From an uncultured Prevotella sp. (GTDB taxonomy: Bacteria; Bacteroidota; Bacteroidia; Bacteroidales; Bacteroidaceae): DNA of 64,000 bases. Made by a program: the position numbers and the translations under genes. Location of the stretch: assembly GCA_900550365.1 (NCBI GenBank), contig URRR01000003.1, forward strand, positions 62,001 through 126,000, written 5' to 3'. This document shows, piece by piece, positions 15,943 to 24,808 of the stretch; positions within the stretch are counted from its first letter, which is position 1, and each line of letters starts with the position of its first letter. The notes under the pieces are model-generated. The model worked only from the letters and a program-made list of their open reading frames with translations. It was not told the DNA's origin and made no database searches.

Positions 15943-18519
15943 ATGAAACATTTCACACTAACCGTTTGTTTACTTGCCTTATTGTCATTTGCAACAAGTT
16001 CTAACGCGGCCGAACGTTTCGTTGACTTCACGTCAGGAGACATTCTGCTCAATGCCGGCGGCAAGACAACAATATACATTGACCCGGCCGACTGCAAGGG
16101 AGTCAGCATAGCGGCGGCCAATCTTGCCGCCGACATCAACAAGGTATGCGGAGCTGTGACGGCCACAACCGGCCAGGCTGACGGCGCCGTAATAATAGCA
16201 GGAACAATAGGTCACTCGGCCGGAATAGACCGCCTGGTAAAGGAGAAAGTCATCAACAAGGCTGACCTGAAAGGCAAACGAGAGAAATACATAATAACCA
16301 CAGCCGGCGGAAAGCTGGTCATAGCGGGCAGCGACCGCCGCGGAACGATATACGGCATATATGAACTTTCACGCCAGATAGGCGTCTCGCCCTGGTATTA
16401 CTGGGCCGACACGCCCGTAGAGCGCCATGAGCGCATATATATTAATAAAGGTATATACACCGACGGCGAGCCCGTCGTGCGTTACCGCGGCATCTTTCTG
16501 AACGACGAGGCACCATGCCTCACTACATGGGTGAAAAACACTTTCGGCACAGATTACGGCAATCATGAGTTCTACTCAAAAGTATTCGAACTGATACTCC
16601 GCCTCAAAGGCAACTTCCTGTGGCCTGCTATGTGGAGCTGGGCCTTTTATGCTGACGACCCGCTCAACGGCAAGACGGCTGACGAGATGGGCGTGATGAT
16701 AGGCACGTCGCACCATGAGCCCATGGCGCGCAACCACCAGGAGTGGGCGCGCAACCGCGACAAGTACGGCCAGTGGAACTATGAGACTAACCGTGAGGTG
16801 ATAGACCGCTTCTTCCGTGAGGGCATAGAGAGAGCCAGGGGCACTGAAGACGTGATAACGATAGGCATGCGCGGCGACGGCGACGCGCCCATGGGAGGAG
16901 AGGAAGGCAAGGACCATGAGTACGTGCCGCAGTACGAGAAGAACATGAAACTGATGCAGACTATCATCAGAAACCAGCGCGACATCATCAGTGACGTTAC
17001 CCGGCGCCCGGCCAAGGAGACGCCGCAGGTATGGGCATTATACAAGGAAGTGCTCGAATACTATGACCGCGGGCTTGAGGTTCCTGACGATGTTACCCTT
17101 CTGCTGTGTGATGACAACTGGGGAAACGTAAGGCGTGTGCCAAAGGCTGACGAACGTCAGAGGAAAGGCGGCTGGGGACTTTACTATCACGTTGACTTCG
17201 TCGGCGCACCGAGAAACTCAAAATGGCTCAACTGCACGCAGCCGCAAGGCATGTGTGAGCAGCTCACCCTGGCTTACGACTACGGCATTGACCGCCTGTG
17301 GATACTCAACGTTGGCGACCTGAAGCCTATGGAATACCCGATAAGCCTGTTCATGGACATGGCCTGGAATCCACGTAAATACACGCCTGTCAGCGTCACC
17401 GGGCACCTGAAAGAGTTCTGCGCTCAGCAGTTCGGAGAGTCGCAGGCTGACGAGGCGGCACGAATAATCAATCTTTACCTTAAATATAACGCACGCGTAA
17501 CGCCTGAGATGCTCGACCGCAACACGTACAACGTTGAGACGGGTGAGTGGCAGCGTGTGGCCGACGAATACGTAAGGCTGGAGGCCGAGGCCCTGAGACA
17601 GTATGTCAGTCTGCCCGAAGCATACCGCGACACTTACTTCCAGATAGTGCTGTTCCCCGTCCAGGCCATGTCAAATCTTTACCAGATGTATTACGCACAG
17701 GCCATGAACCACTATCTGTACGGCCTCGGCGACGCTGACGCCAACCTCTGGGCCGACCGCGCAGAGAAGGCGTTCAGACGCGACTCGCTGCTCTGCGCCC
17801 AATACAACCACGACATTGCGGGCGGTAAATGGAACGGTATGATGATACAGAAACACATCGGTTACACCGGTTGGAACGACGACTTCGACAAAGACACGAT
17901 GCCTGCCGTAATGCGGACCGGCGTCGCGACAGAGGGCGGATACACTCACCGGGGCAGCAACGGATACGTGGCAATGGAAGCCGGTGACTGGTTTGAGAAG
18001 CATGACGGCACCGAAGCGACATGGACATACATCCCCTACATCGGACGTACTGACGGAGGCATGGCCCTGACGCCGTACACCGCGGCAACGGACGGAGGCC
18101 GGCTGACCTACCGGTTCACACTGCCAGCTGACGATATACCCGCCGACGGCAAGGTGAAAGTACACGTCGTGGTAAAGTCGACACTTGACTTTCTCAACAA
18201 GGGCGGCCTGTGTTACAGCGTGGCTCTGGACGGAGGTAAGCCCGAAAGGATAAACTTCAACCATAACCTGAACGACAAACCCGAGAACACTTACACCGTA
18301 TATTACCCCACAGTGGCGCGCCGCGTGGTGGAAAGCACGGTGACACTGCCAATAAGCGGCACCGAAGGAAACATACATGAACTGACAATAACACCGGAAG
18401 ACCCCGGCATAGTCTTTGAGAAAATAGTGATAGACTACGGCGGTTACCGCCCGTCTTACCTCTTCATGAAGGCTTCTGAAAAGACTGCCGGCGGCACGGC
18501 TGAGATGAAAAAACCGTGA
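15943..18519 (+). CDS. GH115 xylan alpha-1,2-glucuronidase
   Basis: An 858-residue periplasmic or surface enzyme with signal peptide (MKHFTLTVCLLALLSFATSSNA). The N-terminal ~160 residues form the GH115 alpha/beta domain. Family-typical stretches follow in the barrel: YRGIFLNDEAPCLTTW, LKGNFLWPAMWSWAFY, MIGTSHHEPMARNHQEW and ITIGMRGDGDAPM. The C-terminal beta-rich region is the GH115 'C' domain. GH115 removes (4-O-methyl)glucuronic acid from internal as well as terminal xylose units of polymeric glucuronoxylan, complementing the GH67 enzyme downstream that needs a terminal position. It is divergently transcribed from xynDAB and lies next to the HTCS regulator. Confidence 0.92.
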   Translation: MKHFTLTVCLLALLSFATSSNAAERFVDFTSGDILLNAGGKTTIYIDPADCKGVSIAAANLAADINKVCGAVTATTGQADGAVIIAGTIGHSAGIDRLVKEKVINKADLKGKREKYIITTAGGKLVIAGSDRRGTIYGIYELSRQIGVSPWYYWADTPVERHERIYINKGIYTDGEPVVRYRGIFLNDEAPCLTTWVKNTFGTDYGNHEFYSKVFELILRLKGNFLWPAMWSWAFYADDPLNGKTADEMGVMIGTSHHEPMARNHQEWARNRDKYGQWNYETNREVIDRFFREGIERARGTEDVITIGMRGDGDAPMGGEEGKDHEYVPQYEKNMKLMQTIIRNQRDIISDVTRRPAKETPQVWALYKEVLEYYDRGLEVPDDVTLLLCDDNWGNVRRVPKADERQRKGGWGLYYHVDFVGAPRNSKWLNCTQPQGMCEQLTLAYDYGIDRLWILNVGDLKPMEYPISLFMDMAWNPRKYTPVSVTGHLKEFCAQQFGESQADEAARIINLYLKYNARVTPEMLDRNTYNVETGEWQRVADEYVRLEAEALRQYVSLPEAYRDTYFQIVLFPVQAMSNLYQMYYAQAMNHYLYGLGDADANLWADRAEKAFRRDSLLCAQYNHDIAGGKWNGMMIQKHIGYTGWNDDFDKDTMPAVMRTGVATEGGYTHRGSNGYVAMEAGDWFEKHDGTEATWTYIPYIGRTDGGMALTPYTAATDGGRLTYRFTLPADDIPADGKVKVHVVVKSTLDFLNKGGLCYSVALDGGKPERINFNHNLNDKPENTYTVYYPTVARRVVESTVTLPISGTEGNIHELTITPEDPGIVFEKIVIDYGGYRPSYLFMKASEKTAGGTAEMKKP

Positions 18520-18526
18520 ATAATGT

Positions 18527-18558
18527 TTTGACAGACAGCCGATTTTGAGTAACTTCGC
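18527..18558 (+). promoter_or_regulatory. Promoter of the HTCS gene (long leader)
   Basis: TTTG at 18527-18530, a 19-bp spacer and TAACTTCGC at 18550-18558 match the Bacteroidota promoter with one mismatch. The predicted leader of ~215 nt would include repeat array C. Confidence 0.65.
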
Positions 18559-18611
18559 ATGCTGATGACGCCTGTCAGGGCACGGCAAGGTTGCCTGACA
18601 TCGGCTTCCGG

Positions 18612-18703
18612 CAAAACAAAAGGCCGCCGATGAGCTTGTAAAAGATGACCTTTCATCATGTAAAAGACGGTCTTTTGCAAGCCGGAAGGCCACCTTTTGA
18701 AAT
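18612..18703. repeat. 22-bp-phased dyad array C (4 units)
   Basis: Unit cores start at 18622, 18644, 18666 and 18688 (exactly 22 bp apart). Unit 3 is a perfect dyad (AAAAGACGGTCTTTT); units 1 and 2 are degenerate. It lies between the predicted promoter and the start codon of the HTCS gene. Confidence 0.9.
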
Positions 18704-18780
18704 CGAAACAAAAAGGACCTGCGTTGCTTAAGAACACATTGTGCAGTGATATGAGAACACTAAAACCGTAAGAGAAACAA

Positions 18781-21700
18781 ATGAAAATGTTACGATTTTC
18801 GACATTACGATATGGCAACCGCCGCTGTCTGCCGTGGAGACACGTCTCCGTGGCGGCGGCATGTATGCTGATATCGCTGCTGACCCTTGCCGACAGCGGA
18901 CGCCTGTACACATCAAACGAACTGACGAGCAGCCTGACCAACTGCGTAGGGCAAGACCATTACGGCTACATCTGGGTGGGCACGGAGAACGGTCTGAACA
19001 AGTTTGACGGCTACCGCTTCACCCAATACATCAGGAACAACGTGTGTGACAAGGACCCGGCGTCGCTCCTCAGCAACGACGTATCAAAGGCTTTCACTGA
19101 CAGGGAGGGCCGGCTGTGGATAGGATGTGACCAGGGTCTCATGCAATATGACTACCAGGACGACAGCTTCAAGACTTTTCCCTTTCCCGACAAGCTGACG
19201 CCGAGAGTTGAGGACATCATCCAGACGGCCGGCGGCGACATTCTTTTAGCCACGGCAGGATACGGTCTGTTCAGCATAAAGGCCGGCACAGACGTCATCA
19301 CCAAAGAGAACATACCAGGCTGGAAAACGTCTTACGAATTTGTCAACCGCCTGTTCATCGACCGTAACAACGACATATGGATGAGCATGCCGAGGTCAAG
19401 GATAACACGGATGCACCGCAGTGCCGGCGGCAAAATCACGTTCAAGGACTTCAAGACGACGTGCGGCCCTACCATAAACTGCATCGACATGGGCCGCGAG
19501 GGCTTCCTCGTAGTGTGCATGTACGGCATAATGAGATACGACTATGCCACGGACCGCCTCACCGATACCGGCTATGACATGAGCCTGCTCAACAGGAACG
19601 TGTCGATAAGAAGGGGCATAGCCGACCGCAAGGGCAACATCTACATCGGCACATCGGGCAGCGGCCTTATGACGATACCCGCAGGCAGCAAGACGCTTGT
19701 GCAGGCAAAGACCAAGGACAAGAGCTTTGACCTGTCGACGTCGAACGTCAATGACATCTTCGAGGACAAGGACGGCAACATATGGGTGAGCTGTTACAAG
19801 CGGGGAATATACCTGCTCAACCAGGACAAGGAGGCCTTCAGCAGCTGGGACTTCACGTCTCAGAAATACTTTCTCGGCAGCGGCGTGTCATCGATAGCCG
19901 CAGGCAACGACGGCGACATATGGGTTACCGTGCAGAAGGCCGGCGTGTATAAGTTTGACAAGAGCGGCAACGTATCAGCCCACCCCAACTCGCCGTACGG
20001 CTCTAACACCATATACCGCGACGGGCAGGGGCGCTTCTGGCTGTGCACCGAGAACTGTCTCTATGCCTATGACCCATACACCGGGCTGTCAGAGGAGAAG
20101 GCCCGTTATGACGGGTGGGGGCTCAACTGCATGACCGACGACGGCCGCGGCCGCCTGTTCATCTGCAACTACGGCAAGGGTCTGTGCGTTTATGACACGC
20201 GCTCGGGCAAGAGTCTGTCGTTCAGCATGGAGGACAGACGCCGCCACGGCACAATATGCAACAACTGGATAAAGGCTCTCTTCATTGACAGCGACGGCCG
20301 TCTGTGGATAGGCAGCGCCAACGGAGTGTCGTGTATGGACACGAGTAACTACCATTTCATCACCAACAACAGCGGAACGATGCTCAGAAACATGCAGAGC
20401 CTGTCGTTCGGCGAGACCCATGAGGGCCGGATACTCATCGGCACCAACAACGGTCTGTATGAATATGACAAGGTTACGAAGCGTCTGAGGCTGTTCCCGG
20501 GCTCGCGGATGCTGCGCAACAACAGCATATACGGCATCGTAATCGACAACAGCAACGACATATGGCTGAGCACGGCACGCGGAATAATGCTCTACGACAG
20601 GCACGAGGGCCGGTTCATCAGCCACGTAAGAGGCAACGGCCTGTCCACCTACGAGTACATCATCGGGGCGGCTCTCCACTCTGACGACACTGACCGCATA
20701 GCCTTCGGCACGAATGACGGCGTGACGGTGTTCAGTCCCGACGAGGTGAAAAGCAGCACGCTCGAGATGGACAGCATCTACCTTACCAACTTCATCGTCA
20801 ACGGCAAGCCCGTGTACAGCTTCAGAGACAGCTTCACCGTGCCGTACAACAGCAACACGCTGCAGCTCGAGTTCTCGCTGCTCAACTTCAAGCACACCGG
20901 CGAGATACGCTTCCAGTACCGCGTCAACGGCAGCGAGGAGTGGATAACCGTAAGCGACGGCACCAACGCCCTGCGCTTCAACGAGCTGAAGCCCGGCCGC
21001 TACGACATCTGCGTGCGCGCAGAGTGTAACGGCAAATACTCGCGGCAGACAAAGAAGATAACCGTCATCGTGAAGAATCCCTGGTACTCGTCAACCATGG
21101 CCTGGATAATATACGTGCTCGTGATTGTCTCGGCGGTGGTCTACGCCATACGCCAGTACGAGAAGAACAAGCGTGAGGAGCTTGACGAGGCGAAGATGCG
21201 CTTCCTCATCAACGCCACCCACGACATACGCTCACCGCTCACACTGATACTCGGTCCGCTGAACAAGCTGAAGCAGAAGGTCACCAGCAAGGAATGCCTC
21301 GAGGACATCGACACCATTGACCGCAACGCCCAGCGCCTGCTGCTGCTCGTCAACCAGATACTTGACGAGCGCCGCATCGACAAGAACCAGATGCACCTGC
21401 ACTGCCAGAACACCGAGCTGGGCACCCAGATCAGCGGCGTCATGGCCATGTTCCAGAGCAATGCCCGCCAGCGGGGCATATCGCTACGCCTCGTCAGCGA
21501 GGGCAAGGTGTACGCATGGGTTGACCGCACCAACTTCGACAAGATAATACAGAACCTGCTGTCAAACTCGTTCAAGTTCACACCTGACGGCGGTGACATA
21601 TGCATAATGCTGAGATACGATGGCAACGGCGTGGTGATACAGGTGCAGGACACCGGCACAGGCTTTGCCGACGAGAACACCGAGCGCCTCTTTGACCGCT

Positions 21701-22737
21701 TCTACCAGGGCACCAACACTACCGGCATGAAGACTACCGGCACGGGCATAGGCCTCAACCTCTGCCGCACGCTGATACAGATGCACGGCGGCAAGATCAG
21801 GGCCGCCAACCGTTCTGACGGCCGTCAGGGCGCCCTCGTCACCATAACCCTGCGCACGGGCAACGCCCATCTGAAGCCCGAGGAGATTGTAACCGGCACC
21901 GATGCCTCCTGCGACGCAGGCGCCGGCACCCCTCGCCACCGCCACGCCAGCAAGAACTACCATATAATGATAGTCGACGACGACCCCGAGATAGCCGCCT
22001 ACATAAGGCGCGAGCTGGGCGAATGGTACCGCCTTGACAGCTTCGCCAACGGCAAGGACGCCCTCCGGGCGCTGCTCTCTGAGCAGTATGACCTCGTCGT
22101 TTCAGACATCGTAATGCCCGTGACGGACGGTATCGCCATGCTCAAGAGCATCCGCACCAACAGCCTGATATCCGACATTCCCGTAATCCTGCTCACGTCG
22201 AAGGCCGACGCCGCTGACCGTCTTGAGGGCTTCAAGCGGGGCGCCGACGCCTACCTGCCCAAGCCGTTCGACATCGGCGAGCTGCGCGTGATGATTGACA
22301 ACCTTGTCGACAAGACGCGCCGGCTCAAGGGTAAATACTCCGGTGCCCAGGCTCAGGAGGACAAGGTGGAGAAGATCAAGGTTAAGGGCAACAACGACGC
22401 CCTCATGGAACGCATCATGAAGTCAATCAACAAGAACATCTCCAACCCCGACTTCAACGTCGAGGAGCTTACCGCGGACGTCGGCATAAGCCGTGCCCAG
22501 CTCCACCGCAAGATGAAAGAGATAACGGGCATATCCGCCGGCGAGTTTATCCGCAACCTGCGCCTCGAGCAGGCCGCAAGGCTCATCTGCGAGGGCAAGA
22601 TCAACATCACGCAGGTGGCCTACAACGTAGGGTTCAACAACCAGACCCACTTCTCCACGGTGTTCAAGAAGCATTTCGGCATGTCGCCCAGCGAATATGC
22701 CGAGAAGCACAAGCCCGCCGGCGGCGGAGAATCCTGA
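18781..22737 (+). CDS. xynR: Hybrid two-component system regulator (HTCS), xylan sensor/activator
   Basis: A 1318-residue single-protein signalling chain. After an N-terminal leader or anchor (~20-40), residues ~45-680 hold the two-component propeller repeats (e.g. DHYGYIWVGTENGLNKFDGY, DGNIWVSCYKRGIY). They are followed by a Y_Y_Y domain (~690-760), one transmembrane helix (~769-786, AWIIYVLVIVSAVVYAI), a histidine kinase (phospho-acceptor H814 in NATHDIRSPL), an ATPase domain with GTGIGLNLCR, a receiver (phospho-acceptor D1109 in VVSDIVMPVTDG), and an AraC-type DNA-binding domain ending in GFNNQTHFSTVFKKHFGMSP. The periplasmic propeller binds an oligosaccharide and the C-terminus activates the locus. 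Position between GH115 and GH67 and similarity in layout to XynR of rumen Prevotella point to xylo-oligosaccharides as signal. Confidence 0.9.
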   Translation: MKMLRFSTLRYGNRRCLPWRHVSVAAACMLISLLTLADSGRLYTSNELTSSLTNCVGQDHYGYIWVGTENGLNKFDGYRFTQYIRNNVCDKDPASLLSNDVSKAFTDREGRLWIGCDQGLMQYDYQDDSFKTFPFPDKLTPRVEDIIQTAGGDILLATAGYGLFSIKAGTDVITKENIPGWKTSYEFVNRLFIDRNNDIWMSMPRSRITRMHRSAGGKITFKDFKTTCGPTINCIDMGREGFLVVCMYGIMRYDYATDRLTDTGYDMSLLNRNVSIRRGIADRKGNIYIGTSGSGLMTIPAGSKTLVQAKTKDKSFDLSTSNVNDIFEDKDGNIWVSCYKRGIYLLNQDKEAFSSWDFTSQKYFLGSGVSSIAAGNDGDIWVTVQKAGVYKFDKSGNVSAHPNSPYGSNTIYRDGQGRFWLCTENCLYAYDPYTGLSEEKARYDGWGLNCMTDDGRGRLFICNYGKGLCVYDTRSGKSLSFSMEDRRRHGTICNNWIKALFIDSDGRLWIGSANGVSCMDTSNYHFITNNSGTMLRNMQSLSFGETHEGRILIGTNNGLYEYDKVTKRLRLFPGSRMLRNNSIYGIVIDNSNDIWLSTARGIMLYDRHEGRFISHVRGNGLSTYEYIIGAALHSDDTDRIAFGTNDGVTVFSPDEVKSSTLEMDSIYLTNFIVNGKPVYSFRDSFTVPYNSNTLQLEFSLLNFKHTGEIRFQYRVNGSEEWITVSDGTNALRFNELKPGRYDICVRAECNGKYSRQTKKITVIVKNPWYSSTMAWIIYVLVIVSAVVYAIRQYEKNKREELDEAKMRFLINATHDIRSPLTLILGPLNKLKQKVTSKECLEDIDTIDRNAQRLLLLVNQILDERRIDKNQMHLHCQNTELGTQISGVMAMFQSNARQRGISLRLVSEGKVYAWVDRTNFDKIIQNLLSNSFKFTPDGGDICIMLRYDGNGVVIQVQDTGTGFADENTERLFDRFYQGTNTTGMKTTGTGIGLNLCRTLIQMHGGKIRAANRSDGRQGALVTITLRTGNAHLKPEEIVTGTDASCDAGAGTPRHRHASKNYHIMIVDDDPEIAAYIRRELGEWYRLDSFANGKDALRALLSEQYDLVVSDIVMPVTDGIAMLKSIRTNSLISDIPVILLTSKADAADRLEGFKRGADAYLPKPFDIGELRVMIDNLVDKTRRLKGKYSGAQAQEDKVEKIKVKGNNDALMERIMKSINKNISNPDFNVEELTADVGISRAQLHRKMKEITGISAGEFIRNLRLEQAARLICEGKINITQVAYNVGFNNQTHFSTVFKKHFGMSPSEYAEKHKPAGGGES

Positions 22738-22783
22738 TCAGCCGGATTATTCTTATACGTCTTAAACCGAAAACATTAATGAT

Positions 22784-24790
22784 ATGAAACTGAAACTTAC
22801 TGCCGCCGCGGCCGCTCTGGTCATGCTGTGCACGGCTGCCCGTGCCGACGACGGCTCGCGCCTGTGGCTCGGCATGAGCCGCGGCCGGTGCCTGGCCAGG
22901 ATTGAGACCAACGACAAGTCGCCCGTGGCGCTTACGGCCGTGCGCGAGCTGGCCGCCTGCTGGAACGGGGCTGACGTCACCCTCGTGCGCGACAAGAGCA
23001 TGCCCGACGACGACGGGTTCAGCATCGCCCCCGGCGGCGGCTCATCAAGCCTCGTCATACGCGCCCGCCGCAGCGCCGGCCTGCTCTACGGCGCCTACGA
23101 GCTGCTGCGCATACAGCAGACGCGCGGCCACGCCCTGCCGTGGGCGGGCGCTGCCGGCACGAGCCGCCTTACGGCCGATGAAGCGTATGCCGCCAACGCC
23201 TCTCAGTGCGTCGTGTCATCGTCGCCCGCCCTGCCCTACCGCCTGCTCAACCACTGGGACAACCCCGACGGCAGCGTAGAGCGCGGCTATGCCGGCCACA
23301 GCATCTGGAAGTGGGATGAGATCAACGGCGACAAGGGCACGATGAGCATCTCCCTCCGCGAGCGGCTCACCACCTACTGCCGTGCCAACGCCTCCGTGGG
23401 CATCAACGGCGCCGTGCTCAACAACGTCAACGCCTCGCCCATGATGCTCACGCCCGGATACCTCAGTAAGGTAAAGGTCATAGCCGACCTTCTGCGTGCC
23501 TACGGCATACGCGTCTACCTCTCGGTAAACTTCGCCTCGCCCATGGCCGTCGGCGGTCTGCCCACGGCCGACCCGCTCAGCAGGGACGTGCGCGAGTGGT
23601 GGAAGAAGAAGGTGCGCGAGATCTACCGCCTCATCCCCGACTTCGGCGGATTCCTCGTCAAGGCCAACTCTGAGGGGCAGCCCGGGCCCGGCGACTACGG
23701 CCGCACCCATGCCCAGGGCGCCAACATGCTGGCCGAAGCCCTGGCGCCCCACGGCGGCATAGTGATGTGGCGCAGCTTCGTCTACGGCAACCATGAGGGC
23801 GAAGACCGCGTGATGCAGGCCGTAACCGAGTTTGCCCCGCTCGACGGCAAGTTTGCCCCTAACGTCATCCTCCAGTCGAAGAACGGGCCGCTCGACTTCC
23901 AGCCCCGCGAGCCCTACGCCCCCATATTCGACCGCATGCGCCATACGCCCATGTGGGCCGAGCTGCAGATAACGCAGGAGTATCTCGGGCAGAGCCGCCA
24001 CCTGGTCTACCTCGCCCCCATGTGGAAAGAGTTCTTCACCTACGTCAGCCCCTCGCGGCTTGCCGGCATTGCCGGCGTGGCCAACACGGGCGACGACGCC
24101 TCCTGGTGCGGCCACCACTTCTCCCAGGCCAACTGGTACGCCTACGGGCGCCTGGCGTGGGCTCCCTCGCTGTCATCAGACAGCATAGCCCGCGAGTGGC
24201 TCGCCCAGACGTTTACCCGCGACACGGCCTTCGTCAGCCCCATGGCCGCCGTGATGGAGGCCAGCCGTGAGGCCTGCGTTGACTACATGATGCCCCTCGG
24301 CCTTCACCACATCTTCAAGGCCGACCACCACTACGGCCCCGAGCCCCAGGGGCGCTACCCCGGTTACCCGGCAGAGTGGTGTCCCGTGTACTACCACCGG
24401 GCCGACAGCCTCGGCCTCGGCTTCGACCGCACCCTCACCGGCAGCGGCGCCGTGGCCCAGTACCGCCACCCCTACGACAGCATATACAACAGCCTCGAGG
24501 CCTGCCCTGAGGAGTATCTCCTCTGGTTCCACCACGTCGGCTGGAACCATCGCCTCGGCAACGGCCTTACGCTCTGGCAGAACCTCTGCGCCCGTTACAG
24601 CCGCGGCGTAAGCCTGGCCGACAGCTTCGTGGCCACGTGGCGGCGCATGCGCCCCTACGTAGACGCCCGCCGCTACGCTGAGGTAGAGCGCGCCCTCGCC
24701 CGCCAGGCCCTCGACGCCCGCCGCTGGCGCGACTTCTGCCTCGGCTACTTCAGCGCCTTCTCAGGCCAACCCGTACCCGACAATCAATAA
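22784..24790 (+). CDS. aguA: GH67 alpha-glucuronidase
   Basis: A 668-residue enzyme with signal peptide (MKLKLTAAAAALVMLCTAARA). The N-terminal domain (~25-135) is the GH67/GH20b-type sandwich (LLYGAYELLRIQQ), then the TIM barrel from ~140 (PYRLLNHWDNPDGSVERGYA) and the helical C-terminal domain. The GH67 catalytic set can be placed at E297 (KANSEGQPGPGDY), D371 (GPLDFQP) and E399 (QITQEYLG); the 28-residue spacing between the last two equals that of the characterised Geobacillus enzyme as I recall it. It releases 4-O-methylglucuronic acid from the non-reducing terminal xylose of xylo-oligosaccharides. It starts 46 bp after the HTCS stop. Codon use is markedly GC-rich (one sampled 60-bp line is 70% GC, against 52-55% in samples elsewhere). 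Confidence 0.93.
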   Translation: MKLKLTAAAAALVMLCTAARADDGSRLWLGMSRGRCLARIETNDKSPVALTAVRELAACWNGADVTLVRDKSMPDDDGFSIAPGGGSSSLVIRARRSAGLLYGAYELLRIQQTRGHALPWAGAAGTSRLTADEAYAANASQCVVSSSPALPYRLLNHWDNPDGSVERGYAGHSIWKWDEINGDKGTMSISLRERLTTYCRANASVGINGAVLNNVNASPMMLTPGYLSKVKVIADLLRAYGIRVYLSVNFASPMAVGGLPTADPLSRDVREWWKKKVREIYRLIPDFGGFLVKANSEGQPGPGDYGRTHAQGANMLAEALAPHGGIVMWRSFVYGNHEGEDRVMQAVTEFAPLDGKFAPNVILQSKNGPLDFQPREPYAPIFDRMRHTPMWAELQITQEYLGQSRHLVYLAPMWKEFFTYVSPSRLAGIAGVANTGDDASWCGHHFSQANWYAYGRLAWAPSLSSDSIAREWLAQTFTRDTAFVSPMAAVMEASREACVDYMMPLGLHHIFKADHHYGPEPQGRYPGYPAEWCPVYYHRADSLGLGFDRTLTGSGAVAQYRHPYDSIYNSLEACPEEYLLWFHHVGWNHRLGNGLTLWQNLCARYSRGVSLADSFVATWRRMRPYVDARRYAEVERALARQALDARRWRDFCLGYFSAFSGQPVPDNQ

Positions 24791-24808
24791 CTCCCGAAAC
24801 CCGCATTT

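Noticed and set aside
17671..18711. 346-codon frame on the minus strand antisense to GH115
   Set aside because: It is a shadow of a strongly supported enzyme, with no recognisable domain; long antisense frames are common in GC-rich coding DNA.
20089..20895. 268-codon minus-strand frame inside the HTCS gene
   Set aside because: The Val/Ala/Glu-rich low-information translation is typical of antisense propeller repeats.
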